Shown here: in pieces, positions 34,483 through 44,200 of the stretch | Layout: every line of letters begins with the position of its first letter | Numbering within the stretch: position 1 is the stretch's first letter | Assembly: GCF_040215725.1 (NCBI RefSeq) | Contig: NZ_CP157967.1 | Location: 3,442,501-3,506,500 of the forward strand | DNA length: 64,000 nt | Source of the DNA: Rhizobium sp. ZPR4 | Lineage (GTDB): Bacteria; Pseudomonadota; Alphaproteobacteria; Rhizobiales; Rhizobiaceae | Reading direction: 5' to 3' | Notes under the pieces: model-generated | Told to the model about the DNA's origin: nothing | What the model saw: only the letters and a program-made list of their open reading frames with translations | Database searches by the model: none | Translations under genes and position numbers: made by a program

Positions 34483-35439
34483 TCAGCGCAGGACTGGTTC
34501 CCCATGGAAACGGCGCTGCGAAGGCTTCGAGACGCCGAAACCCACCTCCATCATCAGCCGCGGCTTCTGCGTTGGCACGGTGCCCATATGGAAGCCAAAG
34601 GGATCTTCAACGAAACCGGAGCCGGCCTTGCCGGTCAGCGTCAGCGCATTGGCCTGCCCGTAGTAGTCGAGCACTTCGTTGGCAGGATGCCCGACAAGCA
34701 AGGTCAGCTGATGCCGGACCCGGCGGCGCTTATGGCTTCCCTTGACGAAGACATGCGGGCCGGTGCCCTCATCTACATCGACAAGATTGAAGAAGAACTT
34801 GAGCATTCGCCAGTCGTCGAGATCGAAGTGATACTTGTCGAGCGAGGCGAGGCTCCTGTCGGCTTCGGACGCCTGGGTCGGAAAGCTCCACCAAATGCGT
34901 GTCGTGATGACCTTGGCCTGGCCGCCGAGATACTGGCGGGCAACGTCAATCAGCAGCGGATCGCGCTGAACCGCCATGACGGCCTCGCAATCGAGCGAAC
35001 GCTCGAAGAAGTGCCCGCTCAGGATCGGCCGCCCGAATCGCGCCTCCGCCTGCGAATGCTCGCTTGCGACGAATTCCAGCTGCCTGTTGAAATTGCCGTA
35101 GCAGCCGGTCGCCAGCGCGAATTCGGCAATCTCACGATGGATGTGATCCGGCAGCGTCAGGCTGGGATAGATGCCATCTGTCCGCAAGGCGTTGACGACA
35201 GCGCTGCGCTCGACGCCTGCAAACATCGAGGCACCGGAAACCGGAAGCCTGACGGTCTGCTTGGTGGCAAACCAATGCATCCGCCGAAACGGCAGGGTTC
35301 GAGCCAACAGGAACATAGGCAACCAGGCCGGATTCTCTTTGAGATCGGTCAGATAAGTCGGTATCCTAACAGCCATACGCTTGAAGCGGCTACCCTGCCG
35401 GGCGACGGACTCCAAGTCTCTTGCCGGGGGATTGTGCAT
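34483..35439 (-). CDS. Phytanoyl-CoA dioxygenase (PhyH) family protein
   Basis: 318 residues without signal peptide. The Fe(II)/2-oxoglutarate facial triad is suggested by YHFDLDD (H-x-D) in the middle (about residue 200) and the distal histidine in DPFGFHMGTVP with the arginine of KPRLMMEV (2-oxoglutarate binding) near 285-300. FFFNLVDVDEGTGPHVFVKGSHK is the core strand of the double-stranded beta helix. PhyH-type enzymes hydroxylate small molecules or lipids; the substrate is unknown. It is a single gene with 476 bp of upstream non-coding DNA, convergent with the bufferin operon. Confidence 0.82.
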   Translation of the reverse strand: MHNPPARDLESVARQGSRFKRMAVRIPTYLTDLKENPAWLPMFLLARTLPFRRMHWFATKQTVRLPVSGASMFAGVERSAVVNALRTDGIYPSLTLPDHIHREIAEFALATGCYGNFNRQLEFVASEHSQAEARFGRPILSGHFFERSLDCEAVMAVQRDPLLIDVARQYLGGQAKVITTRIWWSFPTQASEADRSLASLDKYHFDLDDWRMLKFFFNLVDVDEGTGPHVFVKGSHKRRRVRHQLTLLVGHPANEVLDYYGQANALTLTGKAGSGFVEDPFGFHMGTVPTQKPRLMMEVGFGVSKPSQRRFHGEPVLR

Positions 35440-35915
35440 AGCTATCCTTTCCGCACATGTGCAAAACCCGTGGCAACAGGCCCAACTCCTGTTGATGCGA
35501 TGTAATCCTTTGAAACTTTAATGTTTATTCGCACTGGCGAATATCTGCTGCATCGCGGCAAATAGGGGTCGGTCGCCCTTGGTCAAGAGGGCGAAAACTC
35601 AAAACCTGATTGAATCGGTAGAAATTTCCGCAGAAACACGCTACGCTTTTGAAAACGTTTGCGAAATCGCCCGGAACAGTTGTTTTTCGCATCTGATGGT
35701 CAAAATGGGCGAGGGGATTGCGGGGATCGTGGATTTCGTTTGCCGTTGCTTAGGATAATAAAGCTAAAAACTGGATAGGAGCAGATGGAAGCGTAAAGTT
35801 GCGGATAGGCGGCAGCGGTCTATACCGGCCGCAATTTTCACTGTCTTCTAACAGTCATATTCCTGTTCGCATTATTGGCTAAATGAGCGAGAAAACGTCA
35901 AAGAAAGCCCCTTAG
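35440..35915. other. 476-bp divergent intergenic region
   Basis: Between the dioxygenase and DUF1003 genes. It must hold both promoters. The sequence is A+T-richer than the genes, and I see no ORF, tRNA or repeat that I can support. Confidence 0.35.
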
Positions 35916-36833
35916 ATGACAGAAACGAAGACCTTTGAGCCGGCGGAAGGCATTGTCGATTTCGACGCGGGCGAGGGCGAGAGCCCAACCGTTGTGGAGA
36001 TGGACGATTATACCAAAAGCCTCGCGCAGGCGAAGGCCAAGTCCGTCAAGCTGATCGATGCCATCACCGGTCAGGTGCTGAAGAAAAAAGATGCTGTGCA
36101 TGTCGACGATCTCCGCCCCTCGCTGGCGGACTTCATGCGGCTGAAGCATCCCGAGCTTCGCGCCGACGACTATATCAGCCGCAAGGTCATGGACGATTAT
36201 CGCGCCCAGTATATCGCCGAGCTTTTGACCGACGAGCGTGGCGAGCTGTCCAACCTCGAGGACGAGGTCGTCGAAAGCCTGAAGACGCATGATACGCTGG
36301 CCGAAAACATCGAAGAGGACTACGAGGACCACCGCTCGATCGGCGACCGGATGGCCGACGGGGTCGCGATATTCGGCGGCAGCTGGACCTTCATCATCTC
36401 CTTCTGTCTGTTCTTGACCGTATGGATGGGCATCAATGTCCTCATGGGCGACAACAAGGCTTTTGATGCCTATCCGTTCATTCTGCTGAACCTCATTCTC
36501 TCGACGATCGCCGCCCTGCAGGCGCCGATCATCATGATGAGCCAGCGCCGCCAGGAACAGAAGGATCGCCTGCGCGCCCTCAATGACTACAAAGTCAACC
36601 TGAAGGCCGAACTGGAAATCCGCCACCTGCATGAAAAGGTCGACCACCTCCTCAATCGCCAATGGGAGCGCCTGACCGAGATCCAGCAAATCCAGATCGA
36701 GATGATGCTGGAACAGGCCAAGGCTGCGACGCGCGCGATCAAGGCCAACAAGGCGACGAAAGCCAAGACCAGCGCACTGAAGAGCCTCTTCACCAAGGTC
36801 AAGGATCCCGATCCGGACGATTCCGTCAACTGA
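35916..36833 (+). CDS. DUF1003 family inner-membrane protein
   Basis: 305 residues. The central DUF1003 domain (about 130-235) has two transmembrane helices (FGGSWTFIISFCLFLTVWMG and YPFILLNLILSTIAALQAP) followed by the conserved IIMMSQRRQEQKDRLRALNDY and YKVNLKAELEIRHLHEKVD. A long charged N-terminal part (about 1-125) with HVDDLRPSL... and a lysine-rich coiled-coil C-terminus (about 236-300) would be cytoplasmic. The function of the family is unknown. A short GC-rich inverted repeat (AAGCC/GGCTT) follows the stop at 36843-36859. Confidence 0.87.
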   Translation: MTETKTFEPAEGIVDFDAGEGESPTVVEMDDYTKSLAQAKAKSVKLIDAITGQVLKKKDAVHVDDLRPSLADFMRLKHPELRADDYISRKVMDDYRAQYIAELLTDERGELSNLEDEVVESLKTHDTLAENIEEDYEDHRSIGDRMADGVAIFGGSWTFIISFCLFLTVWMGINVLMGDNKAFDAYPFILLNLILSTIAALQAPIIMMSQRRQEQKDRLRALNDYKVNLKAELEIRHLHEKVDHLLNRQWERLTEIQQIQIEMMLEQAKAATRAIKANKATKAKTSALKSLFTKVKDPDPDDSVN

Positions 36834-36859
36834 TCATGAGAAAAGCCGCTACGGGCTTA

Positions 36860-37078
36860 CGCGTGAAGTAACAAAGCCCTGTTTTTCACGGGTATAGTGC
36901 TCACTCAAGCAGAGGTATCCCGATCATTATTGATGGTGAGAATGGCCCCGTTGGCTCCCGCTGGGACGACGAAGAATAACATCCGTCCGAATGCGTTCCG
37001 CCCTGCGGGAATGATGTGGAAGTCGTCGTATCGAGGAATCCAAGATGGAGATCGAACTCAGAATTGCGAAGAATCTCA
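36860..37078. other. Degraded region, minus-strand coding scraps
   Basis: No complete gene. On the minus strand an uninterrupted 51-codon stretch without a start reads YDDFHIIPAGRNAFGRMLFF, then VVPAGANGAILTINNDRDTS and a stop at about 36900. It has protein-like composition and may be the tail of a decayed immunity or effector gene. I cannot assign it. Confidence 0.3.
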
Positions 37079-37189
37079 TTACTTCCTCTCTTGGAGCAGC
37101 AAGATATCCCATGCATTGATAAAGCCGATACGTTCTTCGCGCTTTAGAATGCTTGCCCGCAACTCGTCAGCGATTTGGGCCAAACTCAT
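37079..37189 (-). CDS. Small unrecognised ORF (36 residues)
   Basis: ATG 37189 follows directly on the stop of the upstream 65-residue ORF (TAGATG). The sequence MSLAQIADELRASI continues KREERIGFINAWDILLLQ and ends at 37079. It is too short for a known immunity protein and could be a remnant. No function can be given. Confidence 0.3.
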   Translation of the reverse strand: MSLAQIADELRASILKREERIGFINAWDILLLQERK

Positions 37190-37387
37190 CTAAAACTCCT
37201 GCTGTGTCAGGACTCTGGGCACTGCCATCGTGCGTGATCCCAAAGCAATCCATGAGCCCCTGATCAGGTCGACAGGGACATCAGGTTGCGGGTCAAGCCT
37301 TTCCTTCGGGGTACTCGAACTTGGCGTTAACTCTCCGTCCTTTTCTATCGACAAGGTGAAGGCGTGCCAGGCGACATAGCTCATCAA
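37190..37387 (-). CDS. Small unrecognised ORF (65 residues)
   Basis: Starts at 37387 and reads MMSYVAWHAFTLSIEKDGEL, with a proline-rich centre (LDPQPDVPVDLIRG) and no membrane segment. It lies on the minus strand downstream of the CDI immunity gene, the position where orphan toxin-immunity modules accumulate, so it might be an orphan immunity fragment. I do not recognise a family. Confidence 0.35.
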   Translation of the reverse strand: MMSYVAWHAFTLSIEKDGELTPSSSTPKERLDPQPDVPVDLIRGSWIALGSRTMAVPRVLTQQEF

Positions 37388-37781
37388 TAATCCTCATGAT
37401 GAACATAACCCGACCTACGCGGAAGTCATTCAGAAACAAGCGGACGTCAACGAGATCCTTCCCACGCTCGCCGCGATCGGTATCAACGTATTCCTGGGAG
37501 CCTACATCGCCTCACGCCAGCCTCCGCGCTATGATATGGATGAAGGCCACAAGTATGTGACTAACCGGACGCCGTTCGAACCTGCTGAAATCGTCTTGGT
37601 GGTCATCAGCGACACCACTACAAGCCATCTGGTGCGCCGGCTTGTTCATTTGTGTCGAGATTTCACCCAACTTTGCATTTCGTCGGGACCCAGCATGGAT
37701 GTCGATATCGCGAAGTCGTCAACGGGCTCTCAGCCACTGAATGGATCGCCTCAAATGCAAATCAGGGTCAAAGCGGTGTGA
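37380..37781 (+). pseudogene. Unrecognised plus-strand coding remnant without start
   Basis: The frame is open for 133 codons, but no ATG, GTG or TTG occurs before 37536, so any gene here has lost its 5' end. Protein-like segments are TYAEVIQKQADVNEILPTLA, AIGINVFLGAYIASRQPPR and PFEPAEIVLVVIS. It is antisense to the CDI locus. Low confidence that it was ever a gene. Confidence 0.3.
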
Positions 37782-37791
37782 AACTGAACAG

Positions 37792-37863
37792 CCCATTGCC
37801 TTTGCAGGCTTCCAACCGGCGTAGGATATTCGCCATCGCCATCAGCGCGGCATCTACATATTC
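37792..37863 (-). pseudogene. Vestige of a second CdiA C-terminal module
   Basis: These 72 bp are alignable with 39388-39459, inside the pre-toxin region of the intact cdiA, with one 1-base gap and scattered substitutions. On the minus strand the remnant encodes YVDAAL and, after a frame change, DGDGEYPTPVGSLQRQWAV, against YVDAALTGDGDYVTPIGGLQ in CdiA. It lies just beyond the immunity gene, where displaced (orphan) cdiA-CT/cdiI cassettes are expected. Confidence 0.72.
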
Positions 37864-37889
37864 TAATGTCTTCAACTATTGCGGGTACA

Positions 37890-38255
37890 TTACGGTAAGT
37901 AACTTAGAATCTCTTGTCTGTCTCCTTCGTTAAATATGACACAGAACTCAATTCTTCCTTCCCTCTGCCAAAACGCGACAGCATCATTTAGAATGTCTGC
38001 ATAGATGCCTGCATCCGCCGACGGAAGCTTTAATCTATATGGATGATTGAGAATAACAGCATCCTCCTCAACCCAATGAAAATCCTTTAAGCAATCATAG
38101 AGTGCATTCCAATTAAAACCAAAATAATCTGGCAACCTCAATTTATTTTTTAGATCTAACAGAAGATCGTCCGATGTGAGTATATCAGGGGCGACCTGCG
38201 CGTATAGAGCGCTATCGAATACTTTTGGGCATTTGCCAAAGAAAAACAAAGCCAA
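37890..38255 (-). CDS. cdiI: Barstar-like immunity protein
   Basis: 121 residues. LRLPDYFGFNWNALYDCLKD, followed by EEDAVILNHPYRLKLPSADA, ILNDAVAFWQREGR and FCVIFNEG is the barstar fold signature, including the acidic helix that plugs the RNase active site (DYFGFNWNALYDCL). Its partner is evident: the CdiA C-terminus encoded 8 bp upstream is a barnase-type RNase. The protein should be cytoplasmic and protect sibling cells from the delivered toxin. The start at 38255 gives the typical short N-terminal strand. Confidence 0.92.
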   Translation of the reverse strand: MALFFFGKCPKVFDSALYAQVAPDILTSDDLLLDLKNKLRLPDYFGFNWNALYDCLKDFHWVEEDAVILNHPYRLKLPSADAGIYADILNDAVAFWQREGRIEFCVIFNEGDRQEILSYLP

Positions 38256-38263
38256 CCTTCCCG

Positions 38264-41200
38264 CTATTTTACTTGAATGAACGTCTTGTAGTGATCAGGT
38301 GTGTACCACATATCGCCACCTTGGCCTACCACTACACGCTGCGGTCCCGGCCCACCGATCCCCTGAGTCGGGACTACGAATTCCGTGTAATATCCTTTAG
38401 GCTGCAAGGGTAAAGCCGACTGTCCCGTGACGCGATCAGGATAATTGTTATAAACCGTTCCATCATTTTTATGCGGAAAGCTTTGCCCATTAGCTATTCT
38501 GTTGAACGTCGGTTCGAGATCGACCGTACCCTCAAAAACTTGTCCAGTTTTCTTATCGACAACCTTAACGCCATCTATGAAGCGCGTAGGTGATGAACCG
38601 CAAGAGTTGTGGACCCATATAGGTTCAACACTGCTTCTTGCTTGTTTGACGAAGTACGTGTGGAAATCAGCGATCGTCAGGTTGTAAGCGTTAAGCCGCC
38701 TTTCTTCGACACGGACATCGATGACCGAGCTCCAGCTTCCATCAGCGTTGAACAGTTTGTCTCCTGACCGCAGCTCGCCCGCGGCAACCCAGGCTCCGTT
38801 CTTGATCGGCCCATGATAGACGCGGCCTTCCGGCAATGAAACAGGCACCTCTCGCGCTTCGGCCAAGGCAGCGAAAAACGGATGGTTCTTGGTGGTCGTG
38901 ATTGTCTGTTTCTGCCCATTCTTACCGGATTTGACAGTCAGATAGGCGGTTTCCTTATGCTCCTCGCTAATCCTCGCAAGCGCAAGTTTATAGCCTTCAT
39001 GCCCTTGTTCATCGCGCGACCAAACGAATGTCTTTCCGGGACGAATCTCCCGAATAGCAGTGAAGCCTTCGACCGTTTTGACGAGGGTTGAGCCATCAAA
39101 CGAGCAACCTGTCGCACATTGGCCTCCAATGCAGCCTCCAACCGCGTCGAGTGTTTCGTCGAGAGCGTCGGCTGTTTTCGATCCGGGGCCTCTGCCAGAT
39201 GGTCCATTCTGGCCGAGCGTTACGATGCCATAAAGGATTTCGCTGCGAAGCGCGGCGGATAATCCGCTCTTTGACGCCGTGAGTAGCGCCTTTGCTTCGT
39301 CACTCTTGAAATTTGCAGCGATACGATCCGCATCGGCGATTTGGCCTAGATCGCTGTCGTCAGCATAGTCATAAGCTTGCAAAAGCGCCCATTGCCTTTG
39401 TAGCCCACCGATCGGCGTAACGTAGTCGCCATCGCCTGTCAGAGCAGCGTCCACATATTGTGCCGCCGCAATGCGCAAATCGGTTCTGGCTTTGACACAT
39501 TCGCTCGATGAGTTTCCGGCACAACTCTTTAGTTGGTCGTCACGCGCCTGAGAGAGATCGAGAAGCTCATCATGACGCTTGCAATCCTTGGCGCTGCCGC
39601 CCCGGCAGGCCAATTCGGCGAGTTCGAGCTCCTTAGCCTCCTTATGCGTCAGATAGTTATAGTTGACATTATCGAGCGCAGCGGCGGCGCCCGTACCTCC
39701 GCCGGCAGCAGCGCCGACTGCGGCTGCTACCCACTGGGTAATGGCGCTCTTCTGCGTGTCTGTAAGATTAGGATTGGTCTGCAGCACCTGTTGAAGCACA
39801 CCATTGGCGACTTCACTCAGCGCACCACCGAGAGCACCGGCACCCACGTTGGTGCCGGCGACCTGTGACACGATAGCGCCGACGGCGGCATGCAAGGCAA
39901 CCTTTTCGGGAGACCCCTCGTCAAAGCCGAGCCGATCTGAAAGCTCGCCGACGCCCATGTTAAGGAGCGTTGACAAGGCCGCAGCGCTCTGCTGCTGGGC
40001 TTTTAGCTTGTCGATGTCGAACGGATCGACGGTCTTGTTGGCCTTGGAGGCATCAGTGTTAAGGCCGGAAAGATCCTGGCTTTGACCCGTCAGATTCCAG
40101 TTGCCCGGCGTGATCGTCGCCAACGTTGCACCGTTGTCGCTCTGTTTGGCAGGTTGACCGACAATCGGGACCGGAATGCCGACGCCGATCAGGCCAAAAC
40201 CGTAGCTACTGGAGGATGCCGACATCGAGTTGCCGATGTCGGAATAAAGGATCTGGTTGGCGTTCAGACTATTGTTGGCAGCAATCGCCGTCGAGCCGAT
40301 GAAGCCGCCCTTCAGATTGATCGTGCCGTCCGTGTTGACATGATAACCGCCGGAACCGGCGAAGATGCCACTCTGCTGGGATACGTTCGCGTAGTCGCCG
40401 GTGATCGTGCCCTGGTTATAGCCGCCACTAATGCCGCCAGAACTGACGCCGAGTTGGGCGCTCTTCGACTTCTCATCATAGGATGCAGTGTCCTGACGGC
40501 TCTCGATGACGATGCCGTTGGCGGCAGTAGCGTTGACCGTCTTACCGGAAAGAACGCCACCGGCGAGCGTCAGTGTGTCACCCGCGACGACGGTCACCGT
40601 ATTGGTGCCGCTGACATTCGAATTGACTTGCGTAACCGAGCTTGCCACCTGCTTGCCGGAACCGTAGGCGGCGTTTGCCGTCGGACCAGCGTTGAAGATA
40701 TTGCCGCTGGCATCGATGCTTGCGGAAAGGCCGATGCTGGTACTGCCCGACTTGCTGCTGCTCTTGCTGTCGGATGTCGCCTGCACGCTTTCCAGGTCAA
40801 CATTGCCCGCCGCGGAAATCAGCACGCTGCCATTATCTGGATCACTGGAGGGAGTTGACGCTTTGCCGTCCTTGCCCATGCCGGCGCTGATCTGCACGCC
40901 GCGGCCGACGACATCACCTGTCTGCGCGATGATGGTCACCGAGCTGCCGCGGATCTCGGGCGGAACGGGGATCGAGGTCGTCGACTGCTGCGAACTTTCG
41001 CTAAAACTATAGCCGGCCGTGAGGGAAATTCCGGCGACCGCAGGCTTGAGGCCGGTAACGGGATCGGGCACCGCATCGATGGCTTTCATGGTCGACGATA
41101 TCGCCTGATAACCCTTGACGCCGGCCAGGACTGCCGGAGCTATCCCGTAGATGCCATTGTCCCCGGACAGCAGGCTACCCGCCTGCATCGCCTGCTGGCC

Positions 41201-44200
41201 CGCTGAGATCAGCGACGACTGGACTGTCAGGCTGACACCGGCAAAACTCTTCTTCTGCATCTCGGAGGCGTTGGTGACGTCATTGCTCGAGAGCATGTTG
41301 ACGTTATCGCCCGCGATCAGGCCGATCGGACCGGCGGCCAGGATTTTACCCGACTGGTCGTTGATGTTGCGATTGGCGGCAATGGTGATGCTGCCATCGG
41401 AATCCAGCGTACTGACAGCATTGATATTGGCGTCTTTCGAACGTTTCTCTTCCGACTTGGCGACGCCAATGCCGATCGACAGGCTGCCGTCGCCGGAGGA
41501 GAAGTTGATGCCGAAGCCCGAGCGCTTGGTCTGGCTGGACGACGACTGCTCTTCGGCACCCGGCGCGATGTTGACGTCCCGCGCCGAGGAGATGACCGTG
41601 CCATCGCCGGAATGGGAGGAAGAGCCGAAGATATTGACGTCCCCCTGGGTGGAGGTGATCGTCGTCGTGCCGCCCGAGCTCAGTGTCGAACCAATATTGT
41701 CGGTCGAGCTCTGGCTGTTCTTCGAGTCCTTCGATCCATAGATGGAAATAAACCCACCCCCGGAGCCGACGCCGATGCCGGATTTTTTGACCTGCTTATC
41801 GCTCTCGTGGCTCTCCTCGGCACCCATGACGGTGACGGTCGAACCTGAGAGGCTGAGATTGCCGCCCGCAGCCACCTCTGAACCAGAAATGACGGCCTCA
41901 CCGCCAGCAGTAGCGTTGATGTTGCCCGAAGCCGAGATGGAGGAACCGACAGTGTCTTCGTCGTACGTATGGGTATGGGTCTTCGACGAACTGAGGAAGC
42001 CGTTCTTCTTGCTGTCGGACGTGGTCTCGTCTGTGTCCTTGCCGGAAGCGATGACGATATTGCCGGCAGCCTGGATATTGGTGTCGGCTGTGTGAGCTGC
42101 ATCGCCGGCGGTGACATCGGAGGCCGAGATCGTGACATTGCCTTTGCTAGAGCCAATATTGACTCCGGTCTGGCCGGAAACTGACGATCCTTCTGCCGTG
42201 GTCGTTGTCTCGCTGCTCTTGGTCTTGCCGCTGCGGTTGGACGAGGATGCACTGTCGGTTGCCTCACCAATAGTGATGTCGCCCTTGGCGATCAGGTTGG
42301 CAGCTCCACCCTTGGCATCGAGGTCGGAACCGATGACGCTGATCGCTCCGCCATCGGCCTGAACGGTCACGCTGCCGTTTTGCGAGGTAATTGAGGACGC
42401 ATTGCTGGTGACGGCGGTCGCGGATGACTGGCCGCTCTTGTAGCCATTGGCAGCACCGGCAATCGTCTTCGATTGGCTCGTCGTCTGGTCCTGCGAGGCG
42501 GTGATTGTGATGTTGCCATTCGTCGAAACGATGCCAAGATTGCCGCCGGCCATAAGCGACGAGCCGCCGATCAGCACGCCCTGATTGCCCGATACCAGCA
42601 TGGCGCCACCGGCGATGAGCGACGAGCCCTGCTGGATCTGGCTAGTCGTGGTCGTGATGGTGCCGCCCTGCGATAGATTCAGGCGGTCCTTGCTGAGGAC
42701 GGTATTGTCGACACCGGCCGAGATAATGCTGATTGAACCGTTTGAAGAAGCGATCGACAGGTCGCCGCCGACCTTGGCGGAGCTGGCGATGATGTTGACG
42801 CCGCTGGTGCCGGCAATGCTCAGATTACCGCCTGATGTCACCGTGGTCCCGACAAGCGTCTGGACACCACCATTGTCCTGCTTGACGGCTCCGATCGTGA
42901 CGGTCTGGCCGGAGAGCTGCGCGCTGCCGCCGGCGGCTACCTTCGTCCCGCTCAGTGTTAGGCTACCCGCCCCGGCATCCATCTTAAGGTTTCCGCCGGC
43001 CGTGACGCCGCCATTGGCGGCAACCACGGTCTGTCCGCCGATGTTCATGGTCTGGGCGGCGAGCGTGATGCCGTTTTCGGCATTGAGATTCATATTGCCG
43101 CCGGCGAGGAAAGCGCCGCCATTGGCCTTGATGCTTCCCGCATTGATGGTCATGCCGTCTGCCGCGGCAATCGCGCCGGAATTGTCGACTGAGCTGGCAT
43201 CGATGCTGACCGTGTTGCCGGCGATCATGGCAGCCGACGTGGTTTTGGCGCGATCGGCGGCCGAAAGATAGACGACCGGCACCAGCACCGGCGCTCCATC
43301 GACGATCTCAGTCTGGTAGATCACCATCGATTGCGTCAGCGACGCCGCCTGCTGTGGCGTCAACGCCTGCCCGAGGCCAAGCCCGTTCGCCTCGGCATAG
43401 GCGACACCGTTGTCGAGCAACGACTTCATCTGGTCGGTGGCGTTATCGCCTGGAACGAAGGATCCCGCGCCAAGACCATTGCCGACCAGTTGCCGCATCT
43501 GCTCGTCGATGAGCTGATTGTCGAAATAGGCATCGCCCAGGAAGGGAACCTTCGTCTCGGGCGTGTAGCCAACCCGATCTATGAAATAGGCCGAACCGTA
43601 GAACTTGGAGACGTCAAGGAAGGCCGCCCGCGTCTCGAACAGGAAGACCTGGCCTGGAACCGTGCCGCCGACCCCGCCGGACTGCGGCTTGGCGAGAGCT
43701 GCGAGCTGCGTGCCGTTTGTCTGCAAGATCTGGGTGAGATTACCGCTATTGCCGATCGCGGCGGTAAGCTTGCCCATCAGGCTGTTCGGACTGACCGAAG
43801 CGCCAGCAGCCGTCAGGGTGTTGCCGCTGATTGCGAGTCCTGCCGCTGCGGTCAAGCCAGTATTGCCTATCGATGTACTAGCCGTCGTTGTCACGGCAGT
43901 GCTGCTGACCGCAACACCGTTGGCCACGGCCATGTTGCCGCCGCTGACCAAAGGACCGTCGGTGGCGGTCACGCGACGGTTGCTCACCGCAACGTCGCTA
44001 TTTGCCGTCAAAGTGCCGTTGTTGATCGAAGTGCCGCCGCTTGCTCGCAGATTGCCGCTCCCGATCGCGGGTCCCGAACCGATCGTCGGACCGCTGCCTG
44101 TCAGCGATGGACCACTGCCCGCGTTGGCGCCGCCATTGGCTGCTACGTTTGAAAGCGCCGCGCTGACGTTGAACAATGCGCCGCCGGCGGTCATGCTGTT

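Noticed and set aside
34504..35505. Plus-strand ORF of 333 residues opposite the PhyH-family gene
   Set aside because: It is antisense to a protein with a recognisable iron and 2-oxoglutarate site.
35440..35915. Possible small RNA or riboswitch in the long intergenic region
   Set aside because: No stable hairpin with terminator and no known motif could be identified by eye.
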